Part shown: positions 35,707 through 43,661 of the stretch, in pieces
Layout: every line of letters starts with the position of its first letter
How positions within the stretch are numbered: the first letter of the stretch is position 1
Origin: Gordoniibacillus chartarius
GTDB lineage: Bacteria > Bacillota > Bacilli > Paenibacillales > NBRC-103111
DNA length: 64,000 bases
NCBI RefSeq assembly: GCF_042432825.1
Contig: NZ_JBHLWN010000067.1
Coordinates: forward strand, 79,122-143,121
Reading direction: 5' to 3'
The notes under the pieces: model-generated
Told to the model about the DNA's origin: nothing
What the model saw: only the letters and a program-made list of their open reading frames with translations
Databases searched by the model: none
Translations under genes and position numbers: made by a program

Positions 35707-36561
35707 TTAACTGTTCACGTACTCGATCAGATGATCAAGCTCCGCCGAATTCGCCGTGTAAGCTTCCTGCAGCTTGGCACCGATATCGCTATGTACTTGA
35801 GCCGCCGTATCCAGGTCGGACTTAATCGTTTCCTGCGTCGTCTTGATCTGATCCAGAAGCGTCGTTAACGTACGGATTTCCGCCGCCGTCGGCGTCTTCG
35901 CCGCCGCGTATGCTACGGCCAGCGCTCTGGCGCGTCCCGCGCGGTCCAGCAGCAGCGGCATCTGTTTCACGGAGGCATCCATCAAATAATAGCTGCCCAG
36001 TTCTCCGTCCAGCACAAGGCCCGACGTGTTGGTAATATGCGTCATCAACGAACGCGTATCCGTAATGACCGATGCGTGCTGATCGATGCTTTCTTGGGAC
36101 GTCAGCGCCGTACCTTTGGCCTTCAGGTCGCTCCATTTTTTCTTCACCGCATTCCATTTGTCGGTTGTTTGAATTTGTTTCCCAATCTCGCCGTCAAGCT
36201 TGTCGATTGCAGCTGCCGCGCTGTCGGCTTTCGCTTCAGCCTGAACGAGGGTTTCTTTCAGCGAGCTGTCCCCCAACACGACAGCACTTACCGATGCGCG
36301 TCGCGTATCGACCGCATAGTAGAAATCGTTAAGCTTCTGCACGTATTCGACACCGGTCGTTTCTTCCTGGATATGCTTTACTTCGCTCGCTCTATCGGAG
36401 TATTGCAAATAAGACAATACGATCAGCGGAATCGCGAACAGCAAGCCGATCATCAGAAACTTATTGACATATTTCAATCGATTCATAACCGCTTCACCCG
36501 GAGCGAACAGAGAGACAAGCTTGGACGTTGTGCTGCGTGCATGTGTGTGTTGTTGTGACAT
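35707..36561 (-). CDS. Methyl-accepting chemotaxis protein, N-terminal part ending at an internal TAA
   Basis: 284 residues: a membrane segment (FLMIGLLFAIPLIVLSYLQY, about 34-53) and an extracytoplasmic helical ligand-binding region (about 55-284). The stop TAA at 35707-35709 comes just before the second membrane segment, so this product alone has no HAMP or signalling domain and cannot signal. ATG 36561 is preceded by GGAGGG about 10 bases upstream. The transcript begins with a c-di-GMP aptamer. A single base change (for example CAA to TAA) would explain the break. Confidence 0.85.
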   Translation of the reverse strand: MSQQHTHARSTTSKLVSLFAPGEAVMNRLKYVNKFLMIGLLFAIPLIVLSYLQYSDRASEVKHIQEETTGVEYVQKLNDFYYAVDTRRASVSAVVLGDSSLKETLVQAEAKADSAAAAIDKLDGEIGKQIQTTDKWNAVKKKWSDLKAKGTALTSQESIDQHASVITDTRSLMTHITNTSGLVLDGELGSYYLMDASVKQMPLLLDRAGRARALAVAYAAAKTPTAAEIRTLTTLLDQIKTTQETIKSDLDTAAQVHSDIGAKLQEAYTANSAELDHLIEYVNS

Positions 36562-36603
36562 CCTGTAATTCCCTCCACATTTTCAACTGTTGTCCTAAAG
36601 ACG

Positions 36604-36632
36604 ACAAAGAGGACCCGAATTTTCGGGTCCCC
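36604..36632 (-). terminator. Hairpin between c-di-GMP aptamer and chemoreceptor start
   Basis: GGACCCGA (36611-36618), loop ATTT, TCGGGTCC (36623-36630). On the minus strand it is followed by TCTTTGTC, a weak T tract. It is probably the expression platform of the riboswitch. Confidence 0.6.
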
Positions 36633-36651
36633 TTCCGCGGGAGCACAGAAA

Positions 36652-36738
36652 CATTCGGCAGCTGGCTGGCATGGGAACTTACTCCCGGAAGCCCCTCTAG
36701 CTTTGCGGCCTGCATTTTCATGCAGTGTGCCTTTGTCG
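36652..36738 (-). promoter_or_regulatory. c-di-GMP-I riboswitch (GEMM-I) upstream of the chemoreceptor
   Basis: On the minus strand: AAAGGCACACTGC, a GAAA tetraloop stem, GCAGGCCGCAAAGCTAGAGG, then ATGCCAGCCAGCTGCCGAAT. It aligns with the aptamer at 5521-5604 over every conserved block. It differs at GGCAC for GGCAA and GCCGC for GACGC. GEMM-I aptamers are known ahead of chemotaxis receptor genes. Confidence 0.85.
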
Positions 36739-36743
36739 TTATA

Positions 36744-36773
36744 GTTCCATTAACAATTTCTTAACAACATTAT
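36744..36773 (-). promoter_or_regulatory. Candidate promoter of the riboswitch/chemoreceptor transcript
   Basis: On the minus strand TTGTTA, an 18-base spacer and TATAAC, placing the start just before the aptamer. The boxes are imperfect. Confidence 0.4.
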
Positions 36774-36876
36774 ACCCGGAGAACTAGGTATTTGGTAGTA
36801 GTTTTTATCGAAATTGCAGTTATTATATTATTTCTTGCATGGTGAATGCTGATAATCAAATCGCTTATTATATACC

Positions 36877-36906
36877 TTGACAGGAATATTCCCCATAGGA
36901 TATATT
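36877..36906 (+). promoter_or_regulatory. Sigma-A promoter of the SRPBCC/DoxX-like operon
   Basis: TTGACA (36877-36882), an 18-base spacer and TATATT (36901-36906). The spacer contains the dyad GGAATATTCC. The first gene starts at 36946. Confidence 0.7.
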
Positions 36907-36945
36907 TGTAACAGATGAACCAATACCCGTAAGGAGGAATTCGTT

Positions 36946-37446
36946 ATGATGCAAGGCCCGGCTATGAACAACACTTTCACCCATGTTGAAGGACGTGTAT
37001 TGACAGTTCAACGCAGCTTCCCCGCTCCCCGCGAACTCGTGTACGAAGCTTGGACCGACCCGAAGCATCTGCCCCACTGGTGGGGGCCGGAAGGCTTCAC
37101 TCTCACCGTTCAGGACATCGACGTAAGGCCAGGCGGCGTATGGCGCTATGTCATGCACGGCCCAGACGGAACGGACTATGATAACATCATCCGCTATATC
37201 GACGTCGACCCGCCTCAGCTGCTGCTTTACACTCACGGCGATCCTGAAGTGGAGGAACGCTTCCGCGTCACCGTCACTTTTGACGACATCGACGATAACA
37301 CAGAGCTTACCATGCGCATGCAATTCATTTCCGCCTTGGAACTGGAAACCGCGGTGCGGCAATACGGGGCGATCGAAGGCGCCTCATCGACGCTCGGACG
37401 GCTGGCGATCATATTGGAGCGCATGCAGGGAGGTGTTCGGGCATGA
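36946..37446 (+). CDS. SRPBCC (AHSA1-like) domain protein
   Basis: 166 residues forming one START/Bet v1-like helix-grip fold of the AHSA1/CalC type: VQRSFPAPRELVYEAWTDPK, HWWGPEGFT and GGVWRYVMHGPDG near the start and middle. These cytosolic proteins bind hydrophobic ligands and often occur with small DoxX-like proteins; no reaction can be assigned. ATG 36946 has AAGGAGG eight bases upstream. Its stop overlaps the next start (ATGA), so the two are one operon. Confidence 0.88.
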   Translation: MMQGPAMNNTFTHVEGRVLTVQRSFPAPRELVYEAWTDPKHLPHWWGPEGFTLTVQDIDVRPGGVWRYVMHGPDGTDYDNIIRYIDVDPPQLLLYTHGDPEVEERFRVTVTFDDIDDNTELTMRMQFISALELETAVRQYGAIEGASSTLGRLAIILERMQGGVRA

Positions 37447-37817
37447 GCAAGCTGCGGATCTGGTATTGGATTTTTACAGGCTTGACGATCTTGTTGATGG
37501 GTGTCGGAGCGATACCGAATCTTCTGTCCAACCCTGACTCCGTCGCTCTCTTCGCCTCTCTCGGCTATCCCGCCTACCTGTCGCCGTTCCTGGGCGCCGC
37601 CAAGCTGCTCGGCGTCATTGCGATCGTCGTACCCGGCTTTACGCGGGTGAAGGAATGGGCGTATGCAGGTTTGACTTTCGATTTGGCGGGGGCGTTCTTC
37701 TCGGTGCTGGCGGTTACCGGGTTGAAGCCCGACGCGCTCGTATTCATCATCGGGTTTGCCGTGATAGCCGGGTCTTATCGATATCATCATAAGCTGCTGA
37801 AAGCGCGGGCGGTTTGA
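37443..37817 (+). CDS. DoxX-like small membrane protein
   Basis: 124 residues with four hydrophobic helices (IWYWIFTGLTILLMGVGAIP first, HHKLLKARAV at the tail). It has the LGYPAYLSPFLGAAKLLGV stretch characteristic of the DoxX-like family, whose members are membrane proteins of mostly unknown function. It overlaps the SRPBCC gene by four bases and is followed by a terminator. Confidence 0.87.
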   Translation: MSKLRIWYWIFTGLTILLMGVGAIPNLLSNPDSVALFASLGYPAYLSPFLGAAKLLGVIAIVVPGFTRVKEWAYAGLTFDLAGAFFSVLAVTGLKPDALVFIIGFAVIAGSYRYHHKLLKARAV

Positions 37818-37824
37818 ACGCATC

Positions 37825-37868
37825 AGGCAGTCCGGGATGCGAACGCATCACGGGCTGCCTTTGCTTTG
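37825..37868 (+). terminator. Rho-independent terminator after the DoxX-like gene
   Basis: AGGCAGTCCG (37825-37834) pairs imperfectly with CGGGCTGCCT (37851-37860), followed by TTGCTTTGT. Confidence 0.7.
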
Positions 37869-37930
37869 TGTCCTCGAGCCTATTTTGTATAATGAACCTG
37901 TTATATTCCGTCGTTCAAAGGAGCCATCGC

Positions 37931-38917
37931 ATGTCGAATCGGATTTGGAGCGCCGCCGTCGTCATCCTGTTCGGGGGATTTACCATACTGCTGCTGCTGT
38001 TCTTCTTCACTACCCAGCGCATTCAAGGCTATGTGAAGCCGCTGATCACCCCCTCCAAGGAGCAGACGAACGGCAAGCAAATTGTACTGATCGCCCAAGA
38101 GCTCAACAATCCTTACTGGAAATCGATTGAGCAGGGAGCCCGCGACGCCGCGAGCCGGTTCGGCATGGAGCTTCATTATACCGGCCCGTACCGGATCAAC
38201 CCGCAGGAGCAGATGAGGCTTCTGGAGAAGGCGATCGCCGCCAAAGCGGACGGGGTTCTGGTGCAAGGTCTGGGGGATGAAGGCTACCGAAGCTTAATCG
38301 ATAAAGCCGTCCAAGCCGGAATTCCGGTCATCGCTGTAGATACGGACGAACCGGATAGCAGCCGACTCTCGTACGTCGGGACCGACAACATGGAAGCGGG
38401 GATGAAAATGGGTGAGCTTGTCGTAAAGACGTCGGGCGGTGCGGGAACGATCGGGGTCTTGATTGGCAGCGAGCGCGCTCCGAACCAGCAGCTTCGCCTG
38501 CAGGGCTTGCGCCGGGCTTTGGCCCAATTTCCCAACCTGACGGTCGCCCATGTGAGGTCGTCCAATATTTCGCGTCTGCAGGCGGCGGGGCAAGCGGAGG
38601 AGCTGCTTCAGCTGAAGCCGCGAATTACCGAGATGGTCGGCTTTAGCGCGCTGGATGGCCCGGGCATCAAGGAGGCCGCCGAGCGCCTCCGCCCGAACGG
38701 GCTTCATATCTATGCTTTCGACACGACGGAGGAAACGTTGAGCGGCCTCAGCGAGTGCAAAATCACCGCGGCTGTCGTGCAGCGGCCCGTCGAGATGGGC
38801 TATCGGGCGGTTACCTTGTTAAATGAGCACTACCTGGGCAATCCGGTACCGCAGCAGCTGTTCACTCCCGTATCGGTGATGAACGGCTGTTCGGCTGCGA
38901 AGGGGGCAGGCCAATGA
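37931..38917 (+). CDS. Membrane-anchored periplasmic-binding-protein-like sugar sensor
   Basis: 328 residues: one N-terminal membrane anchor (IWSAAVVILFGGFTILLLLFF) and a type 1 sugar-binding domain of the ribose/xylose-binding group (IVLIAQELNNPYWKSIEQGA, GLGDEGYRSLIDKAV, VDTDEPDSSRLSYVGTDN). No lipobox is present. ATG 37931 has AAAGGAG seven bases upstream. It overlaps the kinase gene by four bases (ATGA). The arrangement matches the XylFII-LytS-XylR type of three-component system, in which the binding protein presents sugar to the kinase; the actual sugar is unknown. Confidence 0.85.
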   Translation: MSNRIWSAAVVILFGGFTILLLLFFFTTQRIQGYVKPLITPSKEQTNGKQIVLIAQELNNPYWKSIEQGARDAASRFGMELHYTGPYRINPQEQMRLLEKAIAAKADGVLVQGLGDEGYRSLIDKAVQAGIPVIAVDTDEPDSSRLSYVGTDNMEAGMKMGELVVKTSGGAGTIGVLIGSERAPNQQLRLQGLRRALAQFPNLTVAHVRSSNISRLQAAGQAEELLQLKPRITEMVGFSALDGPGIKEAAERLRPNGLHIYAFDTTEETLSGLSECKITAAVVQRPVEMGYRAVTLLNEHYLGNPVPQQLFTPVSVMNGCSAAKGAGQ

Positions 38918-40365
38918 CGATCCGCACCAAGCTGCTGCTGTTTATCCCCCTGCTCGTGCTGCTGTCCAATTCGGTTTCCTTTTTCCTGTTCCAAAGCGGC
39001 CAGGGAATTCGGGAAAGCTACGACGTCATGATGAGCCGGCTGCTGTTGTACAACCAAACCGTTCATACGGTGGAAGGCACCTTGGAAACGCTGAACAGCT
39101 ATCTTGTGAATCCGGACACGACTCGTCTCCGGCAAGTCGAATCGGCGCTCGCAGCCTTATCACAGCAGCAATCCAAGGTGGCCGAGCTGTACGACGGAAG
39201 CCGGCAAAGGCCGGCCCTTGTGGAATACGTCCGTATGATGGAAACGATCCGGGAGCAGGGTAACGCCTCCGTGCAGGCGTCAGGTCTCAGCCGGCAGCGG
39301 GAAGCGCTGGCGAGCTATGAGGATGCGGAACGAACCGGCGGCTTCATCCAGGAGCAGGAGCAGCACCTCGTCGATGTGGAGCTGGCCTCATACGAACCGG
39401 TGTACCAGCTTATTCAGCACGAAGCGCATCGAATGGACCGGCTGGCAGCGGCCGTATTCGTCGTCAACACGCTGCTTGGCCTTGCGCTCGCGGTGTGGAT
39501 CTCGCGAAGCGTAACCGTTCCCGTCTCTCACCTGGTCGGCGTTGCCGCGCAGATCGCCAAAGGCAATTTGAACGTGGAGCCCGAATCCGGAACAAGCAAA
39601 GACGAACTGGGCATATTAGCTAGAGCGTTTCGGCATATGCTCTCCGATCTGAAGACTTTCATCGACAAAGACAAGGAGCTGCTTGAGAAGGACAAGCTGG
39701 TCAAGGAGCTGGAGCTCAAAACGCTGCAAAGCCAAATCAATCCCCACTTCCTGTTCAATTCCTTGAATGTGCTGTCCAAGCTGGCGCTTCTTGAAGGCGC
39801 GCTGAAGACAAGCGATCTGATCGTCTCGATGTCGAGGCTGTTCCGCTACAATTTAAGAAAACTGGATAAGCCGGTCACCTTGCGCGACGAGCTGAACCAT
39901 GTCCAGACGTACATCGCCATCCAGCAGACTCGATTCGTCGACCAGGTTCATGTCGAGATCAGCGCGGATGAGTCTGCGCTCGGCCTCCCGATGCCCGCTC
40001 TTACTTTACAGCCTTTGGTCGAGAATGCCTATGTGCACGGTATCTCCGGGATGGAAAGAGATGCGCACATTCGTCTGGATATCGCCCGCGAGCCGGAGCA
40101 CGTAACGATTACGATAACGGATAACGGACAAGGCATGGACGAGGAAACCCGCCAATCGCTGCTGCGGCTGGAAGAAGTGTCGGCCAAGAAAGAGTCTTCG
40201 GGCATCGGTACTCGCAATGTTTTTAAACGAATGGAGCTCTTCTACGGATGCCCGCAGCCCGTAACGATAGAGAGTGAACCCGGAAAAGGAACGAAAATCA
40301 CGATTCGGGTACCTTGGAGAAAGGAGGACTTGGGAGACTATGTTCCGATTGATGATCGCCGATGA
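38914..40365 (+). CDS. YesM/LytS-type sensor histidine kinase
   Basis: 483 residues: a membrane segment at 7-27, an extracytoplasmic helical region, a second membrane segment (about 178-198), HAMP (about 198-250), a His_kinase domain with QSQINPHFLFNSLN (His278), and HATPase_c with PLVENAYVHG, ITDNGQGMD and SSGIGTRNVFKRM. It starts within the binding-protein stop codon and overlaps the regulator gene by 26 bases, so the three proteins are translated as a unit. It probably relays sugar binding to the AraC-type regulator. Confidence 0.9.
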   Translation: MTIRTKLLLFIPLLVLLSNSVSFFLFQSGQGIRESYDVMMSRLLLYNQTVHTVEGTLETLNSYLVNPDTTRLRQVESALAALSQQQSKVAELYDGSRQRPALVEYVRMMETIREQGNASVQASGLSRQREALASYEDAERTGGFIQEQEQHLVDVELASYEPVYQLIQHEAHRMDRLAAAVFVVNTLLGLALAVWISRSVTVPVSHLVGVAAQIAKGNLNVEPESGTSKDELGILARAFRHMLSDLKTFIDKDKELLEKDKLVKELELKTLQSQINPHFLFNSLNVLSKLALLEGALKTSDLIVSMSRLFRYNLRKLDKPVTLRDELNHVQTYIAIQQTRFVDQVHVEISADESALGLPMPALTLQPLVENAYVHGISGMERDAHIRLDIAREPEHVTITITDNGQGMDEETRQSLLRLEEVSAKKESSGIGTRNVFKRMELFYGCPQPVTIESEPGKGTKITIRVPWRKEDLGDYVPIDDRR

Positions 40366-41698
40366 CGAGCGGTTAGAACGGGAAGGACTGGAATGGATTA
40401 TTACCCATATGATGCCGGACACCTTCCGGCTGCTGCACGCCTCAAGCGGCCGGATGGCGATCGAGCTTGCCGACGAGCACCGTCCGCACATCATTATTAT
40501 GGACATTCAAATGCCGGGCATTCACGGGCTGGAGGCGATCCGCGAAATCAAACAGCGGCTGCCGGAAGCGAAATTCGTGCTCGTGTCGGCATATGATGAT
40601 TTTGCCTATGCCCAAGAAGCGATATCCCTGGGAGTCAAAGCGTATATTGTGAAGCCGGCGGGCCGTGAGCAAATCGTGAGCACTTTGCAGCAGCTTATCG
40701 ACGAGCTGGAGCAGGAGAAGCGGAAGCGCCGCGAAGAGCTGGAGCTCCGGGACCGCCTCTCCCAGCTGTCCCCGCTCGCGGAGAACGAGCTGGCCTTCAT
40801 GCTGATGACCGATCAAATCCGGGAAGCGGATCGCGATCAGCTGTCGGAATGGCTGGAATTCCCGTTGGATTACGGCTGTGCGCTCGTGGTCGCTTTTCCC
40901 GAGTCCATGGAGGCTATAGAAGCCTTGAACAAGCAAAAAATTTATGACCGCATCAAAAGCTATGCCCGCACCGGACCGCTGCCGTCCATCGTCAGCCCGT
41001 TCCTCGACCGCCACGCGGCTATCTTCGTAAGAAAGCCGTCCGGCATGAACGGCGAGCAGTGGCAAGAGGAACTTAAGCGGTACGCGGAGAAGCTGGCGGG
41101 AACGATGAAAAGACAGCTGGACAATACGGCCTTTATCGGCGTCGGCTCCAGCCATAGCGAGGCGGAAGGGCTTCGCCGCTCGTACTTTGAAGCGGTCTTT
41201 GCATCAACCTGCTACGGGCCGGACCGAACGATCTGCTACTTCGACGAGCTCAGGAACGGGACAAGCCCCCTTCCTGTGTTAACGGACCAAAGGAACGGCA
41301 GCTTCGACGACCGCGCCCGGCAAACGTATGTGATGGCCGCTCTAGAGCGAATACGGGACGAGCGGGAAAAGCAGACGGTCACCGTTCTCGACAAGGCGGT
41401 GCAATATATCAAGGAACGATATACCGAGGAGCTGTCCCTTGAGGAGGTAGCGGGCTTCGTTCATCTGCACCCCCACTATTTCAGCAAAGTGTTCAAGCAG
41501 CAGGTCGGCGAAACGTTCATCGACTATTTGACCGGACTGCGGATCGAGAAAGCGAAGCAGCTGATGAACACCTCCATGAGCCTGAAGGAAGTGTGCTTTG
41601 AAGTCGGGTATAAAGACCCCAATTATTTCAGCCGCGTCTTCAAGAAGGTAACCGGCGTCAGCCCGTCCGAATACCGGGTTCGCGAACATTCGGAATAA
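40340..41698 (+). CDS. YesN-type response regulator with AraC DNA-binding domain
   Basis: 452 residues: receiver domain (1-125, acidic pair in IADDERLE, Asp55 in IIMDIQMPG, Lys in IVKPAGRE), a middle region of about 200 residues, and a C-terminal AraC/XylS helix-turn-helix pair (about 350-452; ELSLEEVAGFVHLHPHYFSK and KEVCFEVGYKDPNYFSRVFK). ATG 40340 lies inside the kinase reading frame, after AAGGAGG. The likely target is the sugar symporter gene that follows about 220 bp downstream, by position only. Confidence 0.9.
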   Translation: MFRLMIADDERLEREGLEWIITHMMPDTFRLLHASSGRMAIELADEHRPHIIIMDIQMPGIHGLEAIREIKQRLPEAKFVLVSAYDDFAYAQEAISLGVKAYIVKPAGREQIVSTLQQLIDELEQEKRKRREELELRDRLSQLSPLAENELAFMLMTDQIREADRDQLSEWLEFPLDYGCALVVAFPESMEAIEALNKQKIYDRIKSYARTGPLPSIVSPFLDRHAAIFVRKPSGMNGEQWQEELKRYAEKLAGTMKRQLDNTAFIGVGSSHSEAEGLRRSYFEAVFASTCYGPDRTICYFDELRNGTSPLPVLTDQRNGSFDDRARQTYVMAALERIRDEREKQTVTVLDKAVQYIKERYTEELSLEEVAGFVHLHPHYFSKVFKQQVGETFIDYLTGLRIEKAKQLMNTSMSLKEVCFEVGYKDPNYFSRVFKKVTGVSPSEYRVREHSE

Positions 41699-41735
41699 CG
41701 TCCATGTCCTGCCGGGGACATGGACTTTTTTATTT
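41699..41735 (+). terminator. Rho-independent terminator after the sugar-sensing operon
   Basis: GTCCATGTCC and GGACATGGAC form a stem around TGCCGG, followed by TTTTTTATTTT. It separates the regulator from the symporter gene. Confidence 0.9.
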
Positions 41736-41916
41736 TGGCCAAGTGAATATTGTGCTAGCTTCGGGCGCTGCAGCCCCAGAGGATGCGGGAACCTGAATGA
41801 AATGCGGCAAGATCGCACGGAAGTGAAGACGAATGTTCGGCCGTATTCGGCCGCCCGGTGCTATACTTATCAACGATTTAGAGAAAAACACGGTTTACGG
41901 AAGGAGAACGTGACGC

Positions 41917-43362
41917 ATGGCTACCCCAATGAATAAAAGCAGCAGCGGACAGACGAACATGACATTTGTCACGCTGGTTTCCATGATCGCCGCGATTGGC
42001 GGCTTGCTGTTCGGCTTCGATACGGCTGTCGTATCCGGCGCCATCGGTTTTATGAAAACCCGGTTCGTCTTAAACGAGTTGGAGGTCGGCTGGGCCGTCT
42101 CCAGCTTGATCATCGGATGTATTGCCGGCGCGGCGTTTGCCGGGGCGGCAAGCGACCGGTTCGGAAGAAAGAAGGTGCTGCTCGCCGCGGCGGCGCTCTT
42201 CATCATCGGCTCGCTCGGTTCCGCCATTCCGGCAACCTTCAGCGGTTACATCATTGCGCGGATGATCGGCGGTATCGGTATCGGCATTACTTCAACCTTG
42301 TGTCCGCTCTATAATGCCGAGATTTCGCCGGCCCGCTACCGCGGCCGTCTCGTAGCGCTGAATCAGTTCGCAACGGTCACAGGGATTTTCCTTGTTTATT
42401 TCGTCAACTCCGGTATTGCCGGCTACGGCGACGATGCCTGGGATATCGCCTCGGCTTGGCGCTGGATGTTCGGCGTCGGCATCATTCCGGGCTTGCTGTT
42501 CCTGATCCTCCTTCTCCTCGTTCCGGAGAGCCCGAGATGGCTCATTAAGAAAGGCCGCGCCGCAGAAGCACTGCCGATTCTGGTGAAGATTCACGGCGAA
42601 GAGCTGGCCCGGCAAGAAGTATTGGACATCAAGGAATCGTTCAACCAGGACGGCGGGTCCTTCCGTCAGCTGTTTGCTCCCCGCATGCGAATCGCGCTGC
42701 TGGTGGGGGTCGTCTTGGCGGTTCTCCAGCAAGTAACCGGAATTAATGCGGTCATGTATTACGCTCCGGAAATTTTCAGACAGACGGGCGCCGGTACGAA
42801 TGCCGCGCTGGTGCAGACGATTCTGGTAGGCTTAATCAATTTCTTGTTCACCATCCTGGCGGTATGGCTGATCGATAAGGTCGGACGGAAAGCGCTGCTT
42901 CTGGTCGGCTCTGCGGCCATGACGATCTGTCTCGCGGTCATCGGCATTGCGTTTCATTCCGGCCATACCTCGGGTCCGCTCGTATTGATCTTCATTTTGC
43001 TGTACGTCGCGGCCTTTGCGATTTCGCTCGGACCTGTCGTCTGGGTTATGCTTTCGGAAATGTTCCCGAACCGCGTCCGCGCCAAAGCGACGGCAATCGC
43101 TTCGACGGCTCTATGGGTAGCCGATTACCTCGTCTCCCAGTCGTTCCCGCCATTGCTCTCGTCCGCCGGTCCGGCCGTTACGTTCTGGCTGTTCGGCTTC
43201 ATGTCGCTGTTTACGTTCCTGTTTTCATGGCGTGCCGTGCCGGAGACGAAAGGGAAATCGCTGGAGGACATTGAGTCGATCTGGGAGCGGCGAAGCGGAG
43301 CCGCATCCGAGGGAGCTCAGACCCGAAATGCCGCAGCTGTACCCGATACGTCGGCGGTTTGA
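41917..43362 (+). CDS. MFS sugar/proton symporter (sugar porter family)
   Basis: 481 residues with twelve predicted membrane helices and the sugar porter signatures: GLLFGFDTAVVSGAIGF, DRFGRKK after helix 2, PESPRWL after helix 6, DKVGRKALLL, and PETKGKSLEDIE at the C terminus. QQVTGINAVMYYAPEIF in helix 7 is typical of XylE, AraE and IolT relatives. It imports a hexose, pentose or inositol with H+. ATG 41917 follows GGAGAACGTGACGC. The neighbouring three-component sugar sensor suggests the same sugar induces it. Confidence 0.9.
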   Translation: MATPMNKSSSGQTNMTFVTLVSMIAAIGGLLFGFDTAVVSGAIGFMKTRFVLNELEVGWAVSSLIIGCIAGAAFAGAASDRFGRKKVLLAAAALFIIGSLGSAIPATFSGYIIARMIGGIGIGITSTLCPLYNAEISPARYRGRLVALNQFATVTGIFLVYFVNSGIAGYGDDAWDIASAWRWMFGVGIIPGLLFLILLLLVPESPRWLIKKGRAAEALPILVKIHGEELARQEVLDIKESFNQDGGSFRQLFAPRMRIALLVGVVLAVLQQVTGINAVMYYAPEIFRQTGAGTNAALVQTILVGLINFLFTILAVWLIDKVGRKALLLVGSAAMTICLAVIGIAFHSGHTSGPLVLIFILLYVAAFAISLGPVVWVMLSEMFPNRVRAKATAIASTALWVADYLVSQSFPPLLSSAGPAVTFWLFGFMSLFTFLFSWRAVPETKGKSLEDIESIWERRSGAASEGAQTRNAAAVPDTSAV

Positions 43363-43377
43363 TAGGAATGCAAAAAG

Positions 43378-43408
43378 ACTGCCCGCACTTGCTGCGGCAG
43401 TTTTTTTG
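43378..43408 (+). terminator. Rho-independent terminator after the symporter gene
   Basis: ACTGCCCGCA and TGCGGCAGT form a stem around CTTGC, followed by seven T. Confidence 0.88.
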
Positions 43409-43661
43409 TTTTTGCAGCTCGACTGCCCGACGGCACAAAGGGACGCAATTTCATCGCTCTCATACTGTGATATCTCATCTTAAAATAATCATCAATTTGC
43501 TGCATCCTGAACTGTGCGTGTTGAACGCAAATCATTGCGCGGCGGCACCCGATATTTGCGCGCGGCAAAGCTGCGTTCCGCCTTATGATGAGATTATCGA
43601 TGAGACGGAGCATCATTGCAGCGCTTGAAAAGCAAAAATTGGAGTCGGAGGAGAATCCAGC

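Noticed and set aside
43317..43616. A 99-codon frame on the minus strand between the symporter and DJ-1 genes
   Set aside because: It spans the symporter terminator and the end of the symporter gene and shows no family motif.
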